DNA of 64,000 nucleotides from Cryptomeria japonica. Taxonomy: Eukaryota > Streptophyta > Pinopsida > Cupressales > Cupressaceae. The DNA is taken from positions 606,121,137-606,185,136 of the forward strand of contig NC_081415.1 in NCBI RefSeq assembly GCF_030272615.1, read 5' to 3'. Of the stretch, positions 13,772 to 24,100 are shown one piece after another. The translations under genes were made by a program, and so were the position numbers. The notes below the pieces were generated by a model, which was not told the origin of the DNA, ran no database searches, and saw only the letters and a list, made by a program, of their open reading frames with translations. Numbering within the stretch: position 1 is the stretch's first letter; each line of letters begins with the position of its first letter.

Positions 13772-15725
13772 TTAGTTTTCGTTAGGAGGGGCAATCACCC
13801 CTAGCTTCTCTCTGAGATACTCAAAGGTATATTTAGGCAAAGGATTCATGAAAATGTTTTCAATCTATTCCTTTGTAGGCACATACTCCAATCCGACTTC
13901 CTTCTCATTTACCTTGTCTCTCAAAAAGTGAAACTTGATTGATATATGCTTAGTCTTTGAATGCAACACCAAATTCTTACAAATGTTAATTGCACTTGAA
14001 TTGTCACAATAGATAGCAATAGACTCATCATACACTACTCTAATATCTTTCAACATCTGCTTCATCCACACAACATGTGTACAATTGTTAGCAGCTGCAA
14101 TATACTATGCCTCTGCAGTAGATAAAGAAATTGAATTCTGCTTTTTACTCAACCAAGAAACCAATCTCTTTCCAAAGAAAAATGTATCACCACTAGTACT
14201 CTTTCTTTCATCCATATCACCTGCCCAATCGACATCAGTAAAAGCACTCAAAGTAAAATCATCATCTTTAGGATACCATAAATCAAAATCAACAATTCCT
14301 TTCAAATATTTGAAAATAATTTTAACAACTACAACATGAGATTCCTTAGGATTGGCTTGAAATATAGCAACAAGACAAACAACATTCATGATATCCGGTC
14401 TAGTCTGAGTCAAATAAAGTAATCCACCAATCATAGATCTGTATTTGATCTGATTTTCTTTAGGGGAATCATCATCCTTAGTCAACTTACATCCGGTCAC
14501 CATAGGAGTTCTAATTGGCTTTGTATCCTCCAAGCCAAACTTCTTCAACAACTCTTTCACATACTTGGACTGTGATATAAAAATCCCTTTTTCTGACTGT
14601 ATAATTTACAATCCCAGAAAGAATTTCATCTCTCCAATCATAGACATCTCAAATTCATTATGAATTTCATTAGCAAACTCTTTGCACAAACTATCATTTC
14701 CTCCTAAAATAATGTCATCAACAAAAACTTCAACAATCATAATGTTATCATGATCAATCTTGAAATACAAATTACTATCAGTAATACATTTGTTGAATCC
14801 AAGCTTCAACAGATACTTATCCAATGTGGCATACCATGCTCTAGGTGCTTGCTTCAATCCATACAATGCTTTCTTCAACCAACACACCATATCACTTTGA
14901 TCAATCAATAGAAATCCATCTGATTGCTCTATGTACACCTCTTCTTCCAATTTGCCACTTAGGAATATTGACCCGACATCCATCTGATAGACTGAGAAAT
15001 CTTTGTAAGCCGCATAAGCAAGAAGCAATCTAACAACTTCAATTCTTGCCATCAGAGAAAAAGTCTCTTCAAAATCAATTCCTTCCATTTGAGAATATCC
15101 TTTACAAACAAGTCTTGCTTTTTTTTCTAACAACTTCACCTTTCTCATTCAATTTGTTTCAGAAGACCCATTTGGTTCCAATTATTTTTTGTTTCTAGGT
15201 CTAGGAACAAGAATCCATGTATTGTTCTTTTCAACTTGATTCAATTCTTCTTCCATTTCTTTTACCCAATGTTCATCTTTACATGCTTCATTTACATCCT
15301 TAGGTTCACTCTTAGAAATCAAACAATACTCAACTTGATCTGCAACAATTCTTCTTCTAGTTTGAACACCTTTATTTCTATCTCCTATGATCTGATTTTC
15401 AAAATGATTCAATCTTGCATACCTGGGAATCTTAGGATTTTCTTGAATTTCTTACTCTTGATTTATTTCTTTTGCACTTCCACTAGTTCCTTCTTCTTGA
15501 TTCACTGGATTCATCAGAACAATTTGATCTTGATTTTGACTTAGAGCTTGCTTCCCTTTGTTTGCACTGTCATTCTGATCATCTGAATCATATCTACAAG
15601 ATTTGTCTATCTCCCATTGCTTTCATCAACCTTGACATTAGCACTCTCAACTATCTTTTTCAATCTCTTGTTATAACATCAGTAGGCCTTGCTTTTATTA
15701 GAATAACCAAGAAATATTCCTTCAT
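13772..15725 (-). pseudogene. Copia reverse transcriptase and RNase H half of pol
   Basis: This is the 3' half of the copia pol, separated from integrase by the Tat insertion. Going 5' to 3' on the minus strand: a linker with KEMEEELNQVEKNNTW (about 15240), then reverse transcriptase with ARLVCKGYSQ, the QMDV box (usually followed by K; here G) and the catalytic FVDDIILGG (about 14720). RNase H follows with FTDVDWAGD, SWLSKKQNSISLSTAEA and IYCDNSSAI, ending at a natural-looking TAA at 13772-13774. Several in-frame stops are present, including TAA after FFLGL and TAG after STAEA. The family role is copying the element RNA into DNA in cytoplasmic particles. This copy cannot make full-length enzyme. 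Confidence 0.88.
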
Positions 15726-16171
15726 CACATTGTGTAGGGGAAAAAGCGAGACTAGGTCAACATGCCCCAATCCTACCTTTTGACACACATTACGGAATAC
15801 GAAAGAGCCTAGAGATATCGCACAATTGGCTACTTCTTTTTGTGAAAGAGAGAGCCACGGGATATCTATTAGGATTTCTATTCCTTTGTTGAAATTGGAA
15901 GATCAAATGATGCAAGTTCAAACCCTAATCCCAAAATGCAAGTATGAACTAATAACAAGATTGCAGAATTGAGATTAAACAATGAACAACTGTAAATACA
16001 AGGATGAAATAAGAATGCAGATGTGTACCCGGAGTCAAAATCGGACTGAAAATGTGCGGGACGGGGGCGCGGGCGCCACTGTCCTGATTCTGTCCTGAAA
16101 ACCACACCGGAAACTGCTGTTTTGCACTGTAGAACACTGTCGGAAATTGTCGGAAAGCTGTCTGTCCGGAG

Positions 16172-16263
16172 GACCAGGGCGCCCAGCGCCTCTGTCCCAG
16201 GGACCAGGGTGCCCAGCGCCCCTGTCCTGGCAGGACCAGGGCGCCCAGCGCCCCTGTCCCAGT
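16172..16263. repeat. GC-rich tandem repeat in the Tat LTR (3 copies here, 2 in the other LTR)
   Basis: Units of about 31 bp are built on GGACCAGGGCGCCCAGCGCC. The right LTR (27303-27363) has one unit fewer, showing replication or recombination slippage after insertion. The tract lies about 120-210 bp downstream of the LTR TATA box on the element's sense strand, hence in the transcribed leader. Confidence 0.85.
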
Positions 16264-16379
16264 CTTCTGCTCTGCAATTTGATGCAGAGTGCTGTCTTGA
16301 CCTGTTCTCTCCAGATCTGTATCCTGCGGCATCGTCTGAGTCCCGAAACCTGCACTTATATCTGAAAATGGGATGGGCG

Positions 16380-16389
16380 ACTATATAGG
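16380..16389 (-). promoter_or_regulatory. TATA box of the Tat LTR
   Basis: The minus strand reads CCCTATATAGTC here. The same box is kept in the right LTR at about 27483-27492. It would place the R region start around 16350 and 27455. Confidence 0.6.
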
Positions 16390-17399
16390 GTTTTGCCTTA
16401 GTCAAACCCCTGCTTCGGTGATTTCCACCTCCACGAATAGCCAAGTTGTTTTGTAAAATGTATTGTGTGTGCAGACCTAGTGTGTGTGCAAGGCCCTAAA
16501 ATGCAAGAAAGCAAACTAGAGCAACCTAGGAAGTAAACCCTAATTGCTTGTAAATGATAATGTAAATGCTCTAAATCAAGATGCAAAGTGATCTAAAGCA
16601 TGAATAAAGGATATATTGAAGCTTATGCAAAGACATGAAAACAACATGAAATCATACCCAACCCACAAGGGAGGAGTACAAGCCAATCTTCAATCGGTAA
16701 TCTCCTATTGTTCTTCAATGCCTTCCAAGCCCTAAGTGGATGAATGAATTTGATAAGTGCTTGATAGAGGGATGTTGAATGTTGTTGAAGTCTTCAAAGA
16801 TCTACTTTTTTCGCTGCATATGAGGTTCTTGAAAACAAAATTCTCATTCCTTCAAATGAGGAAAGAGAGCTCTTATGTATGAAACCCTAGGTCGTAATTT
16901 CATCTTTTGGCCGACCTAGAGATTGAATATCCCGCCAATTTCTTGGGGTTAAGCTTTATTTTATGATTGGATCGCGCTCCTAAAATTTTGGGAAAAATGT
17001 CCGGGACCATGTGCACTCCGAGCACCACTGTCCCGACAACTTTTCACCAAATTTTCAGGGCCATCGGATATGATGATTTTAGAGAGAATCCCGAAGTTAC
17101 AGGTGATTTCGAGATGATTTGACCTCCGAAACCAAGCCCCCAAGTTCAAAATAGGACTTAATTAGGGTTTTTGATTGAATGATGTATTGGAGGAATAAAA
17201 TGAAAAGGGCACACTTTAATGAAAGGGCCCAACTTTATGATGTGGAAGATGATGAAATAGAACCTTAGACTTAATTAATTTGATTAATTAAGTGCTAAAG
17301 GGGAAATGCAATGCAAAATGTAAAATGCACCAAGGCGGGTGCTAAACTAGGTGTGAAATTGTACCACCCTAGCAAGTGCGTACAATTTACGACGCTACA

Positions 17400-17414
17400 T
17401 TTAGCCCCCACTTT
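17400..17414 (-). other. Polypurine tract of the Tat element
   Basis: The minus strand reads AAAGTGGGGGCTAAA directly before TGTAGC, the 3' LTR start. Confidence 0.8.
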
Positions 17415-18034
17415 AGCGGTCATATGAGTACTACGTGCATATGCAAGCTAAAGTACAGAAAAGTAAACATCATTTGAAAAAGGATATATCCATAAGTTGT
17501 CGGACGAAGCCCCCAGCGGTATCTGCAGTACACAGTTAGGAACCGCACCCTACAAAACACACGTTAGATCACAAAATCACCTAATGCTTACTAAGGAAAG
17601 TGATGAAATCTGTGAGTAGCTATATGCCCCCCCTGTTTCGACTTGCTTATTAGGGAGGTGAAACAGGGTAGCATGTTTACTTGCGACAAATTGTGTAAGA
17701 GAGTATTGATGAGGGACGTTCACTAAATAGGCTTCATCAGAGCACTCTTTGGAACATCCTGAGAGAAGGGGAATGAAAATACGATTCCAACGCAACAAAC
17801 GGCTCGAAAATCGCATCTCCCAAACCCAAGTTATGATAAAATGAATGATAGAGGAAAATTAGGGTTTTGAAAGTAAAGATAAAGAAATGAAAGTATATAC
17901 TTTGAAAGTGACATTTGCATTTGTCACTTTGTTGATTTCGGAATACTGTTCATTGCAGCGGAGCCCACATAGCCATCATCATGCCTTCACGATGACCAAA
18001 GCATCCCACGAGGATTGAGATCCTGCGATAGGCC
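17415..18034 (+). promoter_or_regulatory. Putative promoter and leader region of the antisense gene
   Basis: This is a noncoding 620-bp stretch between the purine tract and the first ATG of the plus-strand gene. It contains AAGTATATACTTT near 17891-17903, a possible TATA element. Next to it is an inverted repeat, AAAGTGACA (905-913) facing TGTCACTTT (922-930), with an 8-base loop. The function is inferred only from position. Confidence 0.35.
17905..17930. repeat. Short inverted repeat near the antisense gene start
   Basis: Arms of nine bases (AAAGTGACA and TGTCACTTT) surround TTTGCATT. It could be a dimeric factor site or a hairpin; TGACA is a common plant regulator core. Confidence 0.6.
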
Positions 18035-20544
18035 ATGATCGATGACGAGCCACTGGACGAGGTGAGTTGACTGAACGTTTGACTTTTGATTTTTTCGCAT
18101 TTTGACTTTTCTGTGATTGTATGCAGGCCTTGAATGCTGACCCAGGGCCCACCTAGGGCGCCATGATCCCTGTGGGGCGCCCTGGTCCCCCCAGGGCGCC
18201 ATGGTCCCTGACAAGGGCGCCATGGTCCCTTCAGGGCACCATGGTCCCAATCAAGGCGCCATGGTCCCTGACAGGGGCGCCATGGTCCCTATCAGGGCGC
18301 CATGGTCCCAATCAGGGCTTGGCGAGGGGATTCAGGGTTGGCATATGATGTTCGATAGTTTGCATGAGCTATTTTGATGATTGAGTACTGATTATGGTTA
18401 TGTTTTTGTGTTGCAGGGTCTCCCATACATGAGAGAGCATACGGCGAGACATATTCTTCGCAGTTTGCGAGATCAGATTCCGCGGCTGACTCAGGCAGAG
18501 AGAGACACATTTTCGATTGTGGGATTGTGGTATGTGATCCTCATGCCAGCCATTTGGTTCCATCCTGCGATGCTGATGGCATTGATGGAGCGATGGGATC
18601 CTGACACATGCACTTTTCACCTTCCAATAGGAGAGCTGATGGTTACACTCGAGGATGTGTACCGTATACTTCGTCTTCCTATCAGAGGAGGGACTGTTAC
18701 ATACGCGACCGATCGGTCAATGGAGGATCATCAGAGAGAGCAGGTGTATTGCATAGGGAGAGTCATGCCGAGCGAGACGAGAGGTCGCATCATGGTCAGC
18801 TGGCTCTTACATCCTACAGGGGAGGTACCCCTTCTGAGACGCCTTATGATCGCCATCATAGCGCTAGCCGTCTGCCCTAATGGGCGAGGGACGCACATGC
18901 ATGGGGGTCTCACATGGTGTATCAGAGCGATGGAGAGACACAGGAGAGTGTATGCTTGGGGTCGGAGTATGCTTGCACATCTCTATCACGACCTTGAGGA
19001 GTATGTATTTGGACAGGGTTGCAGTTTGATGACATGCACACTTCTGCAGGTGTGGATTTTAGAGCACTTCACATGCACCAGGCCTGTTGGCTTTCCGCTG
19101 AGTACGACTAGCGAGCGACCTAGGGTGTTTTCTTATCCACTTACCAGCGAGTGGAGATTTGGAGATTTGTTATATTGGAGAGTGATTTTTGATAGACTGA
19201 CAACCGAGATGACAGTGTGGAGACCCTACCTGCGGATGCACAGATGGGATAGGATGGAGAGACAGTTAGCATGCCTACAAAGGAACCGCCTACTACAAGG
19301 ACGATATTCACACATCATAGTCCCTTTCTACTTTGACCGAGTACGGAGGCAGTTCGGGCTAGAGCAGTGTGTTCCAGCCGATGTGCCCATCTATACTCGA
19401 CACTCACGGGTCCTTCCCAGACCTAGAGCAGTAGCGAGACCGATGATAGATGACATCGATACTACAGATATAGAGGGATCTGATTAGGATGTAGTCACTG
19501 ATTACTCTGCAGAGCCTGGAGCACAGCGCAGGTATGTCTCATGGTTTATGAGATCATATCCAGGTCCTATCTTTCCACCAGATCATCCGACAGGCCATCC
19601 AGGCCCATGGAGACATGGAGACCGAGATGAGGACCAGGGATCCAGGTCAGAGGAGCCAGAGGAGGGAGAGGGTCATGAGGAGACGGGAGATCCTGATCCA
19701 CCTACAGGCGATCAGCCTAGCGTCGAGGAGGAGGAGGATACAGATAGAGATGAGGATGAGGAGGATGCAGGTGATGATGCGGATGAGGACGAGGATGAGG
19801 ATGACGAGGAGGACGACGAGGAGGAGGATAGGGATGAGGAGGAGGAGTCAGATGCAGCTCCCCACCATTCAGGAGACGATACCATAGCTCTGGATCCACC
19901 TCTTATTCCCCAACAAGGGGAACATGAGGCGATACGGAGACCCATTCCTAGTACCGTCCAGCCTACACTCGTCGTGCACAGATTAGTCGAGCGAGGGGAG
20001 CCTAGTAGATCCCAGTCACAGATACTACCATATCATGATCCCTACTGGCATGAGGGAGACCCAGGTATAGTAGGCTTATATTGATTGATTAATGTTTTGA
20101 TGATATAGAATGGTACTAACAAAAATCTGTTCTACTGCCACAGCTAATGTGCAGGAGTGGCGTTCCCTGATTCAGCAGGTAGTGACAGACATTTCCACGA
20201 TAGCACAGATCCCCAGTTCCTCACAGATTGCTTATAGGCCTCAGGGGAATGCAGGTCGGCATGAGGACTTGTTTTCCCCATTCCGAGTACAGGTAGACAT
20301 ATGGAGGGAGAGAGAGAGAGTCCTATCAGAGGACCTTCAGCGGGCGCGGTGAGATCTAGCAGCAGCTCAGGCCGAGGCTACCACCTATCGCGCAATCCTT
20401 ATGGATAGGGATCGTAGGAGTTCCTCTCGAAGTTACTCACGGTCTGTATCACGCTACACACCCATGGGTTCGCCTTCATGGCTAGATCAGGAGGGAGCGT
20501 CCAGTCGACACTCTCCAGCCACTAGCCCTAGGGATAGGAGATGA
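18035..20544 (+). pseudogene. Plant mobile domain (PMD) gene carried antisense in the Tat element; two nonsense codons
   Basis: Proposed exons are 18035-18061 (ATG, ends before GTGAGT), 18417-20064 (after TTGCAG) and 20144-20544 (after CCACAG). Intron 20065-20143 is phase 1 and joins the flanking frames exactly; intron 18062-18416 is phase 0. The domain core in exon 2 is ALMERWDPDTCTFHLPIGE then VTLEDVYRILRLPI, the hallmark of the MAIN/MAIL plant mobile domain family. These are nuclear proteins linked to genome stability and silencing in Arabidopsis, and the domain is also known from transposons. After it come a stretch with RRYVSWFMRSYPG, a very acidic Asp/Glu tract (about 19720-19860), a helical segment and an Arg/Ser-rich tail ending in RDRR. 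TAG at 19485-19487 and TGA at 20350-20352 (a likely decayed CGA) break the frame, so this copy is probably dead or makes a truncated domain. Role in the element unknown. Confidence 0.75.
18140..18315. repeat. GGGCGCCATGGTCCC tandem repeat inside the first intron
   Basis: About eight imperfect units of 20-23 bp share GGGCGCCATGGTCCC. Read on the opposite strand the core GGACCATGGCGCCC nearly matches the LTR repeat core GGACCAGGGCGCCC, so the two arrays may share an origin in inverted orientation. Confidence 0.85.
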
Positions 20545-21147
20545 TTTTATGATGTAGGAGAGGTCACATTTTGGATGTACAGTGACCTATATTTGTATAC
20601 GATCCACACATATATATATGTATATATACATGCTTCTCTTTTGTTTCAAATGTGTTATCTTTAATGCTTAAAACAATGTATATTTTGTTTTGATTAAATC
20701 TAATACATTTGGTAAATGTACATGTATGTTCAGAATTTAATTTCCATGTGATTGATTTCTCAATGCTCCATGATTAAATTGATACATGTGTGACTTAATT
20801 AAAATATTTAATCAAGTACTACATTGATGATAAGGAAGAAATATGCATTAAGTCTAAGAATCATATAACTAATGTGATTTAATTTTGAACTTAAACACAA
20901 CATGATACGATTCTACTTAACACATAACGACACTGTATAATATGCTATCATAATGGAAATGTAAATCTTTTACAATTTACATAAATGAATTCAAGACAAA
21001 CTATAAAGTAAAGAGACGCGCTTGTCAGGAACAAAGCAATATAGATTAAACATCATAACATTTAATTCTATTTTGCTTTAATTAAGAGATACTAACATAT
21101 TATCCAATGTTGAAGAATTGAAAAGAAGATAGATGAGGAACGAAGAT
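20545..21147. other. AT-rich spacer between convergent genes of the Tat element
   Basis: It separates the stop of the plus-strand PMD gene from the stop of the minus-strand pol. It contains a short TATATA microsatellite around 20606-20630 and no coding sequence. Both transcripts would end here or overlap. Confidence 0.6.
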
Positions 21148-24100
21148 TTAAGCATAATATCTACGCAAGTGCATAGCATTGATAGGTTCTTTAAGAGGCG
21201 TACCGTCTACATCCGCTATTTTGTAAGCACCTGATCCATAATCCTCAATAATGATATATGGTCCAAGCCAATTAGGACTAAATTTTCCCTTTTCTGCAGG
21301 TAAGGCATTCACATTGCGCTGATTCTCATAAAGGACTAAGTCACCTACTGAGAAGGAACGTTGAATAACCTTATCATTATAGCTTCGTTGTAGAGTTTTA
21401 TGATACGCTTGAATATGCTCAAGAGCGTTTATACGCTGTTCATCAAGCATCTCAAGCTGTTGAAGTCGTTGTTCTCTATAAGAGTCATCATCTACTATAC
21501 CTTTGAGAGAAACCCTAAGTGATGGAATCTCTAACTCTAAGGGCATAATAGCGTCAGCACCATAAACAAGATTATAAGGAGTAGTTCCCGTAGCAATTCG
21601 TACACTCGTTCGGTAGGCCCAAAGAGCATAGATTAGCTGGTTACTCCAATCCTTACCATGCTTATTCATGGTTTTGCGAAGAATTTGTTCAATTATTTTA
21701 TTGGATGATTCGGCTTGACCATTTGACTGAGGATAGTATGGTGTAGAAAATCGATGTTTGATATGATACTTCTCGAGGAATTTCTTCACGTCCTTGTTCT
21801 TAAATGATGTCCCATTATCTAAGATTATAGTAGAAGGTATCCCGAATCGAGAAATGATGTTTTCTAGAAGAAATTGACAAATCACTTCAGCAGTAGTAGA
21901 GCGAAGGGGAATAGCTTCTACCCACTTCGTAAAGTAATCTGTTGCGGTTATAATGAAGGTGTGTCCTTGAGATGAAGGAGGAGAGATTTTACCAATAAGA
22001 TCCAAACCCCATGCGGAGAAAGGCCAAGAAGCTACTTGAGAACGAAGTTCTTGGGCAGGAGCATGAATCAGATTATTATGTTGTTGACATTGATGACATT
22101 TCTTAACAAATGAAAAGGAATCCTTCTGCATAGTTTGCCAATAGTATCCCATACGAAGCAATCTATGAACCAAGGATTTGCCCCCAAAATGCCCCCCACA
22201 GGCACCTGAATGTGCCTCTTCAAGAGCAACGGGGATTTCTGATTTGTTAAGACAGCAAAGGAGAAGACCATCATAACCCCTTCGGTAAAGGACATTAGAA
22301 AGAATGATATATCTAGCAGACAGCTTGCGGATTCTAGCTCTAGTGTTTCTATTAGCGGAATCAGGAAAGGTACCATCATTCAAATATCTTACGATATGCG
22401 AGTACCATTCGTCTGAGTCTATAAAGTCACAACATGTTACCAAGCTAGAATCGTCTACAATAGCTGGAGAAATAAGGTTGTGAATAACAAATTTAAGATC
22501 AACCACAGGGTCCTCTAAAGATACAAGAGAAGCCACACATGCCATTGCGTCCGCATGTCGATTATCTTTTCGAGGAATAGGTTCCATGGTATAAGAATCA
22601 AATTTTTGTAATAAAGAGATGGCAAGGTCTTTATATTGTGATAATTTGTCTTGTTTTGCTTGATATATTCCTGTTACTTGTCTTATAATCAATTGCGAAT
22701 CTCCATAGATATGTATGTGTTTTATGTTCAGAGCCAAGGCTGCTTTTATTCCCACTATAAGAGCCTCATACTCAGCAATGTTATTGGTACACAGGAAATT
22801 TAGACGATAGGATAAGGGAATAGGTTTCTTTGTAGGAGAAATCAGAACAACACCTGCCCCCGATCCCGTACGACACTTAGAGCCATCAAAGTATAACTCC
22901 CAAGTTTCATCTTTCTCTATAGAAAGAATAAAGTCATCGAGAAATGACTCAGGGTTAGGAAAGGAGAAAGGTGAAGGGGCCCCAACTAAGTGATCGGTCA
23001 ACGCTTGTCCTTTAATTGCTCTTTGTGAAACAAATTTAAGGTCAAATTTAGTTAACATCATAACCCACTTAGCTAGGCGTCCTGATAAATCAGTTTTAGA
23101 GAAAAGATTCTTCAAAGGATCAAACTTTACCATGACGTGGACTTCTGAATTTAAAAGATAATGTCTCAATTTCTGAGTCGCATACACCAAGGCCAAGCAT
23201 TGTCTTTCTATCGCAGAATATCGGGTCTCATAGTCGAGTAAGGTATGACTTATGTAATAAACCGGACATTCCTTACCATCTTTATCATGTTGTGCCAACA
23301 ATGCTGCGAGAGCATGAGAGGAAGCAGTTGTATATAGAAGGAAGGGTTTAGAAGGTTCGGCTGGTTGAAGAATAGGAGGACTAGCCAAATACACTTTTAA
23401 ATCTTCAAATGCTTGCTGACAATCTTTGTTCCATTGAAAAGTGATATCCTTTTTAAGAAGTTGAGTAAAAGGAAAGGTAGGATCCGCAAGTTGAGACACG
23501 AACCTACGAATGGCTTGAATCTTTCCTTGTAAGCTTTTAAGTTGAGACACATTTCTAGGAGGTGGCATGTTGACAATAGCATCTATTTTCTTAGTGTCCA
23601 CCTCAATCCCACGATGCGAAACTATGAATCCTAATAGTTTTCCACTGTCCACACCAAAAACACATTTTCGGGGATTCAAGCGCATGTGATATTTACGAAT
23701 TCTTTCAAAGATTTGACGAAGGATTTTAATATGATCCATGCGAAGAAAGGATTTGGCTAAAATATCATCAACATAATCCTCTAAAATCTTATGCATATAA
23801 TCATGAAAGATAAGGGTCATCGCTCGTTGATAAGTTGCACCGGCATTTTTAAGTCCAAAAGGCATCATTATCCAACAAAACGTACCCCAAGGAGTGGTGA
23901 AAGCGGTTTTGAATTGATCTTGAGGGTTAATAAAAATTTGATTGTATCCTGAAAAACCATCCATGAAGGATAACAAGGCATGTCCTGCCGTAGAATCAAC
24001 TATCATGTCAATGTTTGGAAGAGGGAAATCATCTTTCAAGGAAGCTTTATTCAAATCTCGAAAGTCAGTACACATCCTTATTTTGTTATCTGGTTTAGCC

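Larger units (their letters stand above)
15731..17399 (-). repeat. Left (3') LTR of the Tat element
   Basis: 1669 bp, collinear with 26866-28502. The 32-bp length difference is explained by one extra copy of the GC-rich repeat at about 16172-16263. The sense-strand end is TGTAGC...CCTACACA. Confidence 0.95.

Noticed and set aside
18381-18416. In-frame extension upstream of the PMD exon as the protein start
   Set aside because: It begins with TTG and ends in TTTTTGTGTTGCAG, a clear 3' splice site, so it is intron.
19712-19945. Minus-strand Ser-rich and His/Pro-rich frames
   Set aside because: They are shadows of the acidic Asp/Glu codon tract of the PMD gene.
20600-20632. TATATA tract as a promoter
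   Set aside because: It lies between two convergent stop codons with no gene starting nearby; it looks like a microsatellite.
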